DNA of 64,000 nt from Serinus canaria (GCF_022539315.1 NC_066315.1:46853174-46917173); one strand, 5' to 3'. Positions 12,601 through 24,140 are shown, counted from the stretch's first letter. Notes: generated by a model not told the origin, from the sequence alone. Numbers and translations: made by a program.

Positions 12601-13029
12601 TATGTACATAAATAAGAGAGAGGGGGTAGACACATTTTCTCAGCTACTCTCTGAAGAAAGCTCTTTCGTGATGAAATATTTACTTAAGAAAAGCTCCTAA
12701 ACCAATTGCTTCCAGGCAAGAAGGGGAGGAGGGAGGACAAGGAGGGCCACATTTCCCCTGATCAGCAGTTTTCCATTGCCCTTCCCTCCTTCCTTATGTC
12801 TCCATCTGCTATTGCAGATAGCATCTGGGGTCTGAAAAAAAGCTGACCCCATGGCAGGGCACCTCTGGGTGCTTGAATGGGCAGTGAAAGCCTTGTCTGG
12901 CAATGCCAAAACACGTAGTCCTTGTCCCTTTCCACCACATTGCCTTCCAGCAGAGTGAGAGCAGGGCTCCCATATCAGTTTAGCATACCAGAGACTTAGA
13001 GGGGCTTACCAGGCTGCTCTGTTTAGGGG
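9691..13029. other. Non-coding AT-rich stretch, nothing recognised
   Basis: The segment is AT-rich with many short homopolymer runs. It contains no recognisable transposon, no exon-like frame and no RNA gene. An 82-codon frame at 9880-10128 has no recognisable product. Confidence 0.45.
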
Positions 13030-13340
13030 ATAAAAGATGGGAGCTTGGCAGGAATAAACATGTCACTTGGGGAGCCTGCTCCACGGGGCCTGATTTCCCT
13101 CTCGTGTCAGCTCCCTGCTGGCGCAGCTCCCCAGCACTAATCCTGATTTATGCTGAATTTCAGAGGCACAGTACCAGCCCCTATATAGCCCCCAGGTGCT
13201 GCTTGGGCATCCAGCGGCACTCAGGAGGAAGGAAAATGTGTCCTCCTTGTGCTGGCAGAAACAAAATATGTAACTTAAGCAATTTTCTAGCTTCTCGGGC
13301 AGCAGCACATTGCTTTGCATGTGTTTGTGAAGCATTTTTT
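13030..13340. promoter_or_regulatory. Possible regulatory island, moderately GC-rich
   Basis: GC content rises compared with both sides, with scattered CpG and TAATCC-type homeodomain sequence (CTAATCCTGATTTATG near 13136-13151). No repeat is recognised. Overlapping short frames on both strands (13063-13335 minus and 13104-13352 plus) look like chance. The regulatory call is inference only. Confidence 0.22.
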
Positions 13341-13624
13341 AACACTGTTTAACAGTGCTCAGCAGGATTGGGAACCAGGGGGGTAAGCTCTGCTCCTCTG
13401 CTGTTTCCCCTGAGGCTGGGTTAGAAAAATCAGCTGTGATTTCAAAGCTAGAAATATCTACAGAGCACCCTCTCCAGTAAGTGGATGCCTGACACTTTCT
13501 GTCAGTGGGTGGCTCATCGTGACTGCACCATCCCTGAGAGATGCACGTCTTGTGAGTGAGTGGAGGACTGCTTACAGGCCTTCCTGATGGAAGTACTGGG
13601 AGAACTAGTCATTTATTTATGGTG

Positions 13625-13644
13625 GCTCTGAGATATCTCAGAGC
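13625..13644. repeat. Perfect 20-bp palindrome without spacer
   Basis: GCTCTGAGATATCTCAGAGC equals its own reverse complement. The flanking bases (G at 13624, T at 13645) end the symmetry. Confidence 0.95.
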
Positions 13645-14089
13645 TGGCCCTTAGCAATAAGTTTGCTTTCAAATCCCCAGCTTTTCATTTTAAAGGGAAG
13701 GTTGGTGCCACTGTTTCCATGTTGTTTCTCACATATCTCTTGGCTTTTTGGTCTTTCTCAAAGGGTAAAAGTGGGGGAAAAATCCCCAAGACTTTACAAA
13801 GGCTTTCTAAAGATATCTGCTCAACAAGGCTATGTGCAACAGGCTGGGATAGCTGAGCACACATGAACACTTCATCCCACCATCTCCATCGCACAATGCA
13901 CAGATCAGCATCTCCCCCAGACCTCAATGGGAAGTCCATCAAGGGCAAAGCCCTCCTGGAGTCCGTTTTGGAGGTAAGTTATCACTCTTCCCCTTTCCCA
14001 CCCCTTCCCTCTTCTCAGTCGTGGCTGATTTGCCTCAGCAGGATTTGGCTTGAGCCCGTGCTGCCCAAGAAACTTCAGAGTCCCTTGCA
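13645..14089. other. Non-coding stretch with one exon-like segment
   Basis: The plus strand from 13921 to 13973 is bounded by CATCTCCCCCAG before it and GAG followed by GTAAGT after it, which is a consensus splice donor. It is open in one frame, reading through PDLNGKSIKGKALLESVLE. I do not recognise the peptide. It could be a 53-bp internal exon or a coincidence. Confidence 0.25.
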
Positions 14090-14340
14090 GATGTTTGGTA
14101 ACACATCAGCGGCACGGCCCAACACAATGTAATGAAATTCCCCCCCAATCTCCCCCAGACATTACCTAATTGATAAAGTGGCTGTCCCACGCCACGGCAG
14201 CTCCCTCCCCAGCTCATGCGACACAGCCGGGCTCTGTTCCCTTTCGCCATGACCTCATGCCGGCACTCGCCGCCCATGCATCATGCTGCCTGCAAGCTTC
14301 CTCTTCCACACCAGATAAACACGGCTGAGACAAACTCCCT
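14090..14340. promoter_or_regulatory. CpG-containing candidate regulatory island
   Basis: About ten CpG dinucleotides occur between roughly 14110 and 14325, in a window otherwise poor in CpG. They are mixed with TAAT cores, a CCTAATTGATAAA segment near 14164-14176 and a GATAA element. There is no transposon similarity and no convincing coding frame. It is too small for a typical CpG-island promoter and fits an enhancer or conserved element better. The function is inferred. Confidence 0.28.
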
Positions 14341-15392
14341 CAGCAATACAAGAAAAAAAATATATTAAAATAACTCCTAACCTTTCTGAAGCTCCTGCCT
14401 CGGGCCCTCATTCCTGGTGTGATGTGCTAGCCATGGAATACCATGCGGAGCCTATCTCAGCAGCCTCTAGCCTACTGCTGTTTGCTGGCAAAATCCAGAG
14501 AGGGAAAAGACTAAGAAATGCAGAGGTTGCTGCTATAACTTCCAGATATGAATACCAAAGTTACTCTCACTTGTACAAGTGCACATGCATAGGTGCAATT
14601 TTCATGGGGTCAGGCTCATTCGCAAAAATCAGGCATAACTCAGTTGGTGGGGCTGTAGCTATGTTTGCACTGAGTTTTATTTACTCAGTAGTGCACCTAC
14701 TGTAGAACTGAAAAACTAAGCTGTGCATAGGGGAAAATCTATGAGAGCAGGTTTAGCAGCAAAAGAGCCATTTTCTTATTTTCTTGTTAGTAGCTTCTAA
14801 CTCTCAACATTGCCCCCTTAGTACATAGTCTACCATGTCTTTTTGTTGTGTGATCTCCCCTGTAACCTGAAAACTGAATTCAGTTAACCTTCACTACCTA
14901 GTCTATAGATCTGTCATGGAAAAGACAGCTGTTAACTCCCAATCATCCTTATCGTCCTTAACCATGGTGGGTCTTTTCACATGAATGGAATTACTGCAAC
15001 TTGCAATCATACATTGACCAAAATTATCTATAAAATGCGGTGGAATTTAGCAAATAAGATCAGAAAAAAATGGATCTAAATATCCAAAATATTTTCTGAA
15101 TTGTCTATTTTACAGAAATAATTTTAAGGGTTTTTTAAAAAGTATTTCAATTCAAAATACAATTTTGTTTCAAAGTCTTTGTTTCAATTATAAAAGAATG
15201 CCCCCCAGAATCATGCAAAGATCACCCAAATAACCTGTATCTGTGCATGTGTGCAAATGCCCACACACACATAAAAGCAGAGGGAGACACAGAGAAAATT
15301 AGAACCCACAAAGAACATTATCTCTCATTAATTTAAGTTAAATGTAATCCTGAAAATTTTTCCGTTTCTCAGTTCAGATAGAAAACAAAAGA
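14341..15392. other. Non-coding stretch, nothing recognised
   Basis: AT-rich unique DNA. A 93-codon frame at 14424-14705 gives no recognisable product. Confidence 0.45.
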
Positions 15393-15438
15393 TACAGAGA
15401 TCAACTATTAGCTCCTACAGAGATCAACTACTAGCTCC
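15393..15438. repeat. Tandem duplication, 2 copies of 23 bp
   Basis: Two adjacent 23-bp units (15393-15415 and 15416-15438), beginning TACAGAGATCAACTA, differ at a single base. The near identity suggests a recent local duplication. Confidence 0.9.
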
Positions 15439-15563
15439 GACTGCTTACATACAATATCCTTTATTCCTCCCATGGTGAAAACCCCACAAAGGGCATCTAG
15501 ACTCTGAAGACCAAATCAGTATTTATGAATGACGGGAAATTGTAAATTTTTGAGCCTAAAAGC

Positions 15564-15584
15564 AAAAAAAAAAAAAAAAAAAAA
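15564..15584 (+). repeat. Poly(A) run, 21 bases
   Basis: An uninterrupted run of 21 A, preceded by AAAGC. No recognisable retroposed sequence lies upstream, so I call it a simple mononucleotide tract rather than a retrotransposon tail. Confidence 0.9.
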
Positions 15585-15622
15585 GGATAGTACCAGAGGA
15601 TTTCTTCCGTTGATGCAGATTA

Positions 15623-15650
15623 TGTAGTTAATGTCCATGCATTAACTACA
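15623..15650. repeat. Perfect inverted repeat, 11-bp arms
   Basis: TGTAGTTAATG (15623-15633) and its reverse complement (15640-15650) flank the 6-base spacer TCCATG. The arms contain GTTAAT, a homeodomain-like half-site. Confidence 0.9.
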
Positions 15651-16554
15651 GACACTAATTGTGACACACCTGATACAGGACTCTGTGGGCTTTTGTGGGA
15701 TGTTTAAAGAAGGGGTTGTTCACTTGCCATAACAATCCTCATCCTGCAATTTTTCTGGCTGCAGAAAATGATGGGCTGTGAAGCCCCCAAATATGAACAT
15801 GCCATCAGGAAGAGCACTGCATCTGCTTGCACCCTAATCCCTTGGCATTATTCTCTCCCATAGACGGAACTTGGGAGACATCAAATAGCTACAAACAAGA
15901 TTTTATTTTCCTCCTCTCTCTCTCACTCATGGAGAACATGTCCATAACTCCACCAAGAATAAACAACCCTACAGCTAATCTTCCCACTCCTTGGGACAGT
16001 TTGTTGAAATTAGTGAAAGGACGTAGACGTTGCACAGACTGCTCGATAAGAGTTATAAGCACTGTTTTGTTATTACTAAAAAGAGGGAGCATAACTTTTC
16101 TGTCTCCAATGACTTTAAAGCACAACATTCTCCCTCATGGCTATCTCCCAACCTACTCTATTTACATTAAATATAAGTAAGCACGGGGATGTGCATATGG
16201 AAGGAAAATAAATGGGTTCCAAGGGGAGGGTGTTTTGCTTATTGCATACATTTTTTGAGGATGTGGCAATATAAACCATGAAGTCAAAAATGAGAACAAC
16301 TCAGAAAACACCACTAGAACTCAAAAAAACCTCAAACAAACAGCAGAGCTTGTGGTGATGGTTATTTTCCTTGAAATACCAATATGGATACCAGTAAGGA
16401 AATAGAGGTATCCATTAGCAACATGCATCTAGGATTAGATATAACAGATGGGACGGGTAATTTTTCTTTGATTCTTCTCAGCTTCATCTGATCCTAAAAT
16501 CAGCCTACTAACTTATTTGGTAGTTCAACTCAAATATTAGCTGAAAGGTAGCAC
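15651..16554. other. Non-coding stretch, nothing recognised
   Basis: Frames of 117 codons (15827-16180, plus) and 79 codons (15889-16128, minus) overlap each other on opposite strands. Neither is recognisable. No repeat family was seen. Confidence 0.4.
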
Positions 16555-16875
16555 AGCAGCAGAGTACCACCAGCGCTGCTTCAGGACTGAAATATCAGTG
16601 GATGTTGGGGCAGGTGTCCCATTGCATCCCGTGGCACCCCACTGCCGAGGCTGCTACTTGGTGCTGATGGTGGGTGAGCACTGGCGTGATCCATTTGCTG
16701 CAGCTGCCTGGGGAGTGAGATACGTGACATGTATTTAGGCTGCAGCTGCTCTGAGGCAGACCAAGAGACTGTCTCTACATTTCCTATCAACCCAAGCGCC
16801 GCAGGATCCCCGACTGAGGCTCCTTGGAGCTGCGGCAACAGATAACGGGCTGTCGTCATCCCTGTCGGCTAGAAT
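16555..16875. promoter_or_regulatory. CpG-enriched island, candidate regulatory element
   Basis: By hand count about 12 CpG occur in some 310 bases, while the surrounding kilobases have very few. The segment is also GC-richer than its surroundings and contains CAGCTG E-box sequence. A 92-codon minus-strand frame (16581-16859) spans most of it, ends in no recognisable domain and is probably a by-product of GC content. It might be a small promoter, an enhancer or a non-coding exon; I cannot tell which. Confidence 0.28.
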
Positions 16876-17528
16876 AGATGTAAGTGGAAAAATCCTTCAG
16901 CTAATGTTGATCTGGCACTTGCTGAATGTGCAGGGAAGGTAGAAAGATGGAGAGCAGTGACTAATAATGGGGAGAGATAAAAGTAGGATTTCCCATATCT
17001 GATTTCACAGACTCTCGATGGCTTTTTTTCTTTCCCATTGGCCTGTGATTTTGCCACATTTATTTATGCTCTGAAGAGGCAATTTCTCTGATGCTATTTT
17101 TCTTTGACCAAACTGCACCTAAGAAGGAACTTCATGCTGCTGTTAAAATTAAGCATCCAATTCATTAAAATAGTTTTATTTACTGTGTTATGCATTGGAG
17201 ATAACTTTGGGCGTAAGTGATTCCAATTTAGTTTTAGTTTATAATTAAACACCAACTCTAACTTCAGTAAAGTTGAACTTATATCAATCTGTAACATAAA
17301 AGTGAAAATGACATTGTGATGTTTAAGAAATGTGTATCTGAATGGCAAAATATTTGGAGTGAAAATCAAGCAGTAATGTATCCGCCTTCAAAATCCAAAA
17401 TTTATAATTAATGGAGTGTGTGCAAATCTGTAGTGGCTGTTATTCTTTGAGACGTATAAAATTACTGAAAAATACCTATCATTCTGTCCAGCAGAGCAGT
17501 TGCAAAAATATTGCAGTACAGTCTTTAT

Positions 17529-17550
17529 AACCACACACTTCTGTGTGGTT
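17529..17550. repeat. Perfect inverted repeat of RUNX-like motifs
   Basis: AACCACACA (17529-17537) and its reverse complement TGTGTGGTT (17542-17550) are separated by CTTC. AACCACA is the core recognised by RUNX proteins, so this is also a back-to-back pair of RUNX-like sites. Confidence 0.85.
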
Positions 17551-18050
17551 TTTGCTGGTATGGCAGTGTAGGAACTGGACAGCAGACACTGTGTACCTCA
17601 CTGCGCACCTTGATGCAACACAAACCACTAACACAGTATTTCTTACTGCATCACACAGCAAATTATTGTTTTGTTGTTGTTATTTGCTTGGTCGTGAAAG
17701 ATATGCAGGAAAACCATGTAGTCCAAATCATATGGGGTTTGATTTTATATGTTAAAAAATTATGACTAGGCAATGAATATTAACTTTGAACATTCTGAAA
17801 AGCAATGCAGCTTACCTAGCAATGAAGTGCATGAATTCTGCCACAGTTGCTGGGATTTCACTTAATGGGCAGCTTGTCTATTTTCTTTATTCCTTTGATA
17901 TATTCTAAACTGTTTCTTTTGTACAGGCAGGACAGTTTGGGCCAAGCCCTGTGCACTGTTGAGAGACCATGACTAGCCTTCTGTGTGTACTGGTTCCATA
18001 GAAATACATGCAGGGGTGTGCATATAGATCTGTATTTGTCTACACACACA

Positions 18051-18070
18051 CTGTGTGCATATGCACACAG
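18051..18070. repeat. Perfect 20-bp palindrome in CA/TG-rich sequence
   Basis: CTGTGTGCATATGCACACAG equals its own reverse complement and follows a short run of CA repeats. Alternating purine-pyrimidine sequence of this kind can adopt Z-DNA or cruciform forms. It may derive from a small CA/TG microsatellite. Confidence 0.95.
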
Positions 18071-18786
18071 ACTCCCATCCATCATTTATTTTAATTTGCA
18101 ATATTATAAAAATTTAGGAAACCAAGGAAGAAAGTGATGTGCTATTTCCTTCCTTACAAAATAAGCCGCAAAGACTGACTTTTAAAATTCTGCTGTAGTG
18201 CTAGATTTTTGCAAGTGTTTTCATCCCACAGAACTATACAACTGGCGATATACCTTCAGCATAACATGCTTGTTATACCTGTCACTTTTGTATGTCATGT
18301 AGTCATGTGTTTGTAATCAGAGGTCCACGGACCTGGCAAGAAAATCACTCCCTTTCCAGCTGTTCTGTCCTTTTACCAGCATTACATTTGGAGACCAAAC
18401 TGTAAATAATAAGGAGTTGATGAAGCTTCCACAGCTAGCAAATTTCCAACTTCAAAAGCTTTTCTGCTTCTGAAGTTAATGGTTGACTTCCTTCTGGGTT
18501 CACTTTTCATGTTTTTACTGTATGCCATTCTAGACCATTAATAACTATCGGTGTTTGCGGCTATTGTACAAGGACCCAGAAACATATGACCATTCTTCAT
18601 GGTTCAGAGTTGCAGACCACAAGTGTGTGCATAGTAAAGTGCTTCACAGCAAAGTTTTTTATGTTACAAAAACACTCTCATGTTTAGAAGTTACAATGAA
18701 CCTTCTTTTCAAAAATTGCTGGAGATTTCTGGATGTTCCAGAACTTTTGAGACAAATATATCCAGAATCTGATAATAGAGCTCTTT

Positions 18787-19090
18787 CAAGATCAGAATCA
18801 CTCAGGTCTCCCCCTGCAGCTGAAGCAGGGTCACCTTGAGCAAGCTGTCCAGGATTGTATCCAGCTGTGTTTTGAATATATCCAAGGATGGCAACTCTAC
18901 CGCCCCCCTGCTCAATTCATGCCAATGCTTGGTCACCCTCACAGTGAAAAAGTGTTTCCTGATGTTCAGACAGAGCCTCCTGTGTTTCCATGGATGCCCA
19001 TTGCATCCATTGGTCCTGTCACTGGGCACCTCTGGAAAGAGACTGTCTCTGTCTTCTTCATTCCTCCCTGCCAGATATTTAGGAGTCAAT
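18787..19090 (-). mobile_element. CR1 LINE fragment, 3' part of ORF2
   Basis: The reverse strand encodes the last part of the CR1 ORF2 protein, downstream of the reverse transcriptase catalytic core. Between 19089 and 18802 the frame is unbroken and reads LNIRKHFFTVRVTKHW, then PSLDIFKTQLD, then LLKVTLL. These match the conserved C-terminal block of avian CR1 ORF2 as I know it (an RKxFFTVRV..HW..LP motif followed by PSLExFKxxLD). The 5' part of the element is missing, as is usual for CR1 copies truncated during target-primed reverse transcription. The 3' untranslated end decays near 18787 and no ATTCTATG tail is visible. The copy has no activity. The unbroken 95-codon frame could suggest moderate age, but base differences from family consensus are many. 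Confidence 0.88.
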
Positions 19091-22000
19091 CCTCAAGCTG
19101 ACTCATCACTGAGGAAAATGTAGAGAAGAAGGTACCACAGGGAGAGGTGACCTTCTCCACACTGAGCACAGTGGAAAAGATCCTGCTTATGGATACCAGA
19201 ATTTTATAGAAAGCAACTCCATTCTGGAAACCAGATTCTTATAAAGGTTTGATCTTCAGTGTAGAGCAGCAAAATAACAAATACAGATCAAAATCTCACT
19301 CTGCAATATTCTTAAAGTGGACATAGCCTTTAAAACTGAGATCACCTGAGAACCAAGATGTGGGTTGGCACCGCAGGCACAAAATTGGAGGGACTCTGTC
19401 TCTGCCCTGAAGTCTTACTACCATATCATCAAACTAGTTCAGCATTTGACCTGACATCCCATAAATGTTTCCTTCTTTTTCTGTGATAAATAACCTTCTT
19501 CTCCTTTGTTTCTGTTCTCTCAGATCTTAACAGCACATCCAAGGGTATCACCCATCCAGGTGAACATATTCGCATCCTGGTGATCCAGCCCAGATCTGAG
19601 CGTGAATCCTGTCTCTGCAGTTCTTCTAGAACATCTGTTGAAACTGTTTACCAAGATGAGTATCAGGATTGTGTTTTTCCCTCCACACCTATCTGTGTTT
19701 ACACAAAAAATTTCAGCAGTTAATATAGAAAACCTACATATTTACAACTCTAAATCAAATTGGGACAAATGGCATAACAAATTCTTTCCAATTTGCTGTT
19801 TTCTTCCTTATTTGCAATTCTGCCCACAGAAACCTTTCCACAAGGAGTTACTTGTCATCCCTTTGCTTATATTATGCATGCATATATGCAAGTGAAAATA
19901 GACAGCTATTTTTTTGTTGCATTGCTCAAGATAAAGTAGGATGAGAAAGAAAAAGAGGTAATCAAGCCCTAATCATCAACATTTAAAGACAGTCGTCTTC
20001 AAAACTCAACAGACAGATGTGGCCCAAGTCAATTGCCCCTGTACAGGTAACTAACAGACACGTCCCATGACATCAGGGACGTTGGCACAAGGCTGGCAGA
20101 TTTTACATAAAAGTACAGGAGACCCAGGCCAAGCAACCAGCAAATGAAACCCAGATGTGGCACCCTGGGAACATATCAAAGAACACATACACATGTACAG
20201 GTGAACAAATGAGTCAGGGCTGGCCATCCCCCAACCATCTAGAGCCAAGCAATGTGGGCAAGGACTTTATCCCCTCAGGTCCAAGAGGGGTCTTACAGAA
20301 AGTGCTCGTCAGTACTCATCAAGTTACTAGAGCACATTTAAAGGATTTAAATTCAAACCGCCACATTGTGGGCCAGTGTAGGAGATTGTGTTTCAGTAGT
20401 TTCTACATTTGCTTTCCACTCCATATGAAAGAGTTATAGCGTGTATGAGAGAGGTACAAAATAAAACTATCCCACATGTATGTGAGTGCCAGTTCCCAAA
20501 AAATCCAGGTGCTTTGTACACAGTGGTACAGGGACCTAACCAGAGAAAACTTTCCCTAAGCACATCCTAGCCCTACAGCTGGGGCAACTGCTTTGCATTC
20601 CTGCATCCCTTCTGGTGACAGTGACCATTCTAATAACCATTCTGAGATAAAAAATACCATTGACATGAGATTTCATTTTCTTGCTACGGAAAAAGAAAAG
20701 GGAAAAAAAAGTGACTACTTTCTTCAAAAATAAGCTTGAATCATTTTTAAGAAAGAAAAATTAAAATATATAAATTCATCCTCATGAAATTTAAGTTGTT
20801 CTCAGCTTTGTACTCAATACTCGAAAACCATTACCCAAAACAGAACAAAACAAAGAAAATTGTTCCCAGATCCCATTTAAATGTAGATTAAATTAAATTA
20901 AATCAAATCAACTTCTGATTTAACTAAATTGGATGAATCCATCTAAAAATGGAAATGAAACAAAGAAAGCAAAAATTTGACCACAATTACAGGCAATTAT
21001 TGGTGGTAAATATGGCTTCCAAAGATGTTTGGGAATCAGATATCTACAAAGTTTTGTATTCAAATCTGTGGCAGAGCAACAAGCTCTGACCTTGATAAGA
21101 CTCACTTAGGATCCTATCTGTTCAAGACAGTCTTTTAAATACAAAGGTGAGAAAGAACAGAAACAGAAAGTAGGAGAAACAATCTTACATATTTTATTGA
21201 GTAGGTCACCTTCCAAAAGTTGGCAGTTTGTCTCTGCACACTGACAAAGAAATTTACACAAAAATATGCAAGTAGGAGGTCTCATGTTGACTTTTGTTGA
21301 GAAAAACGTGCATAACAATAGATGACAGGATCTGCTAGTACACAGTGCTGGCAGCAGACATTGCCAGCTCGGAGGAGGTATTTCTCACAGTGACAGAGCA
21401 CACATTTGTGTGTTACAAACATCTCTGAGTGGGCCTATTTTACATACAACACAAGATTTGTACTTCAAGACATCCTGGCAGAATAAAGCAGATGTTCCAG
21501 TAAAAGTGTATTTATCCAAATAATATTTTCGAGTATCCTGACACACCTTTGCCTAACACCATTTATACAGCAATCATGACTGAATTTATACAGCAGTTAT
21601 TCTACACAAGCATGTCAGGCATTCTGCACATAGGTGACCAAAAACATTGATACATTAAAGCAGATTTCCTGCCTAGATGCCATTGAATGTGACAAGACCA
21701 AAATAAAACCATGGGCCACTTGTAAACTTTAATCACCATATTAACACCCAGGAGAAAAGCTCTGGGTGATCCCAATCTTGTTTAAGAGTGTTCAGCTGTA
21801 GATACTTACAGGATGTTCTGCCCCTGCTGATTGCTCATTATCCAAAATTAGCTCTCAGAGCAGTCTTTGCCATAGCGTCTGGCAAAGTGGAAACTGGACC
21901 TGTTTTCAAGAGCTTTTGACATTCTCAGGACCTCCGCTCTTCCAGGAATGCATGCCTTCACTGAGCAGGACATTACACAACTTTCTGAAGAGAGAAGTCA

Positions 22001-24056
22001 AGAGAGCTGTTACTCAATGTTGAAACAAATCCCTGGAACAGTGGGACAATGTTGATTTTGCTCCTTTCCTGATATACTGGATTATCTGGGGTTTAGCTGC
22101 AGCTCAATGGCTTAGAACAGATTCAGGTTCTGTACTAGGACCAACTGGTCTTGGACACAATAGTTCCAATCCTAGAGGCTTTTTGAAAGCAAACTCTTGG
22201 TGATATTCTTCCAGTATTCAGGAAAAAAAAAAAAAGAAAAAAGAAACACTTGTGCTTTCCTCAAAATAGATACCTGATGTAAAAACCTGCCCTCTTGCTG
22301 AAAACCTTAGATTATGAAACTACCCACAAAATGTAAGTACACATGCCTACGAAAACAACAGTTCTTCAGTCAAGGCAGAGAAGAAAACATATGTCTTTTA
22401 TATATATAAAATCTCTTTAGTGCATCTCCCATAAATTATTTTAGCTGGTAATTCAAATTCCTGTTAAGGTCAGGCTTACAGTTATTAAGCCCTGAAAGCC
22501 TACAAACAAATTACATTTTGAGTCTCCTTTCAAATCTTTCCTTAAGCAAAGGGAGGTTATAGTAGCTGTTGACTTGATTCTAGCAAGATGATGTGCTGAT
22601 GTAGTTTATTGGCTGTAACCATTTTCAATAATTTTTGTGGTAACTTTGAGCTGATAAGCTGCTGGCAGAGCTTTTTTCTTAGAGGAAAATGATTTTTTTC
22701 CCCACCATCTGAGATACATCACAAATTTTTTCATCAGAAGAGGTTTGATTATTTTGTGTCAATTCTAGTTTTCCTCTTGTAAAAACATTTACATTTGTGT
22801 GCTTTTCATTTTTTGCTGTATCATAGTAAAGCATTTGATTTGCACATGTTATATACACAGTGCATACTACATTTAAAAAAATGCAACCTGAACCAAAACT
22901 GAACTCAAAAGAACAGCAAATAGACTAGATTAATAAGGTTAAACTCAACATTTCTCACCTTTTAAAGATGAAGATCTGGTTTTCTAGGTGAAATATTTCA
23001 ATTCTTTCACAGAACTTTTTTTTGCAATTCCTCATGAAAGTTTCCTGTAGAATGCTCTGCTTCCATTGGCTATGTGGTAGGAGTGGGAATATGCTCACTC
23101 TGAGTACTTAAAAAAAAAATTGCATCCTGTCATTTCATTTTTAAATTATTCCTGCTTCTTGTCACCCCATATCATTAATTTATTTTTTTTAACTTTGTGG
23201 TAACTATTACTTGGTATTGCTGCATTTTTCCATATGAAAATTTCTTCTAATGCAGCCATTATGTAAATAAATATGTCTACAGTATACTTTGCTATGTTAC
23301 AAAAGGAAGCTTTAAAACATATGCTTCTTATAACTCTTATAAAAATTAATGAAACACTTATTCTTATACAGTGGGTTTAGCTTCACTTTGAAAAACTATG
23401 TGAAAACACTAAACTAAAATAAATGAGATTGCTGTTAATGTAAAATATCCATTTGAAATAGTTTGGTATTTAAATTTAGCTCATTCAGCCTCTGGCATAT
23501 GAATTTGGAGGTAAGCCAGCTTCTCTTTAAAATAACAGTCCTATGCAAAACAAGAGCAGACCGTTTTGGGCTAAAGCTGTGCTTTTTTTGCATCAACTGT
23601 CTTTTTGTGTGAGTGAGGGGAAAAACTTCTTAAACATTAAAATCATGGTGTGGGAATGCCAACAAAACAAAACAAAAAAAACCCTGCTTTTCCAGTTGAT
23701 TCTGTCTGGCATTTCTCAAATCCTGATAATTTCTCCCATGGAAGATGCAGTCTCCACTAAAATAGCTGTAATTAAGAACAGTGATTCCGTACTGGTGCTG
23801 GTCCCAGCCTGTGGTCATGGCACGGATGGATGGCAGCAAGGAGCCCGAGGCAGAGCCACCGCAGCTGCGCCCACGTGACCACACCCATCACTCATGAGCT
23901 ACACGCACACAGGGCTCTTCATCCAAAACACAGAGGGGGTGATGAGTCCCAGTGGCACCAAGAGGTGCTTGGTTTGGGGTCTCCCAAGCCCCATTGAGCA
24001 GGGTCAAACAGGCAGGGGAGAGGAGTTTGGCCTGGGGACCAGATGGGAAAACTGAT
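19091..24056. other. Long non-coding AT-rich stretch
   Basis: It contains simple sequence only: an ATTAA-like repeat at 20887-20911, an A-rich purine run at 22221-22246, and the 16-bp AT palindrome TTTTATATATATAAAA at 22396-22411. A small CpG cluster at 23820-23880 includes the CACGTG E-box at 23872-23877. Frames of about 95-111 codons at 18836-19123, 19602-19895, 20155-20439 and 23543-23878 are not recognisable. No transposon was identified after 19090. Confidence 0.45.
22221..22246. repeat. A-rich purine run
   Basis: 26 bases of A interrupted only by G. A simple low-complexity tract. Confidence 0.85.
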
Positions 24057-24140
24057 GTGGGTGTCATGAACACATCATAAAGTGTCTCAAGTGCCACTGT
24101 GGGTATCATGGAAACATCTTAAGGTGTCTCGAGTGTCATT
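24057..24140. repeat. Tandem duplication, 2 copies of 42 bp
   Basis: Two adjacent 42-bp units (24057-24098 and 24099-24140), both starting GTGGG and both containing GTGTCTC, align without gaps. They differ at 8 positions by hand count, so the duplication is old. There is no known repeat family match. Confidence 0.88.

Larger units (their letters stand above)
16876..18786. other. Non-coding stretch with two small hairpins
   Basis: AT-rich unique sequence containing the inverted repeats at 17529-17550 and 18051-18070. No gene or transposon is recognised. Confidence 0.45.

Noticed and set aside
15564..15584. Poly(A) run as a possible retroposed pseudogene tail
   Set aside because: No recognisable mRNA-like sequence precedes it and no flanking target-site duplication was seen.
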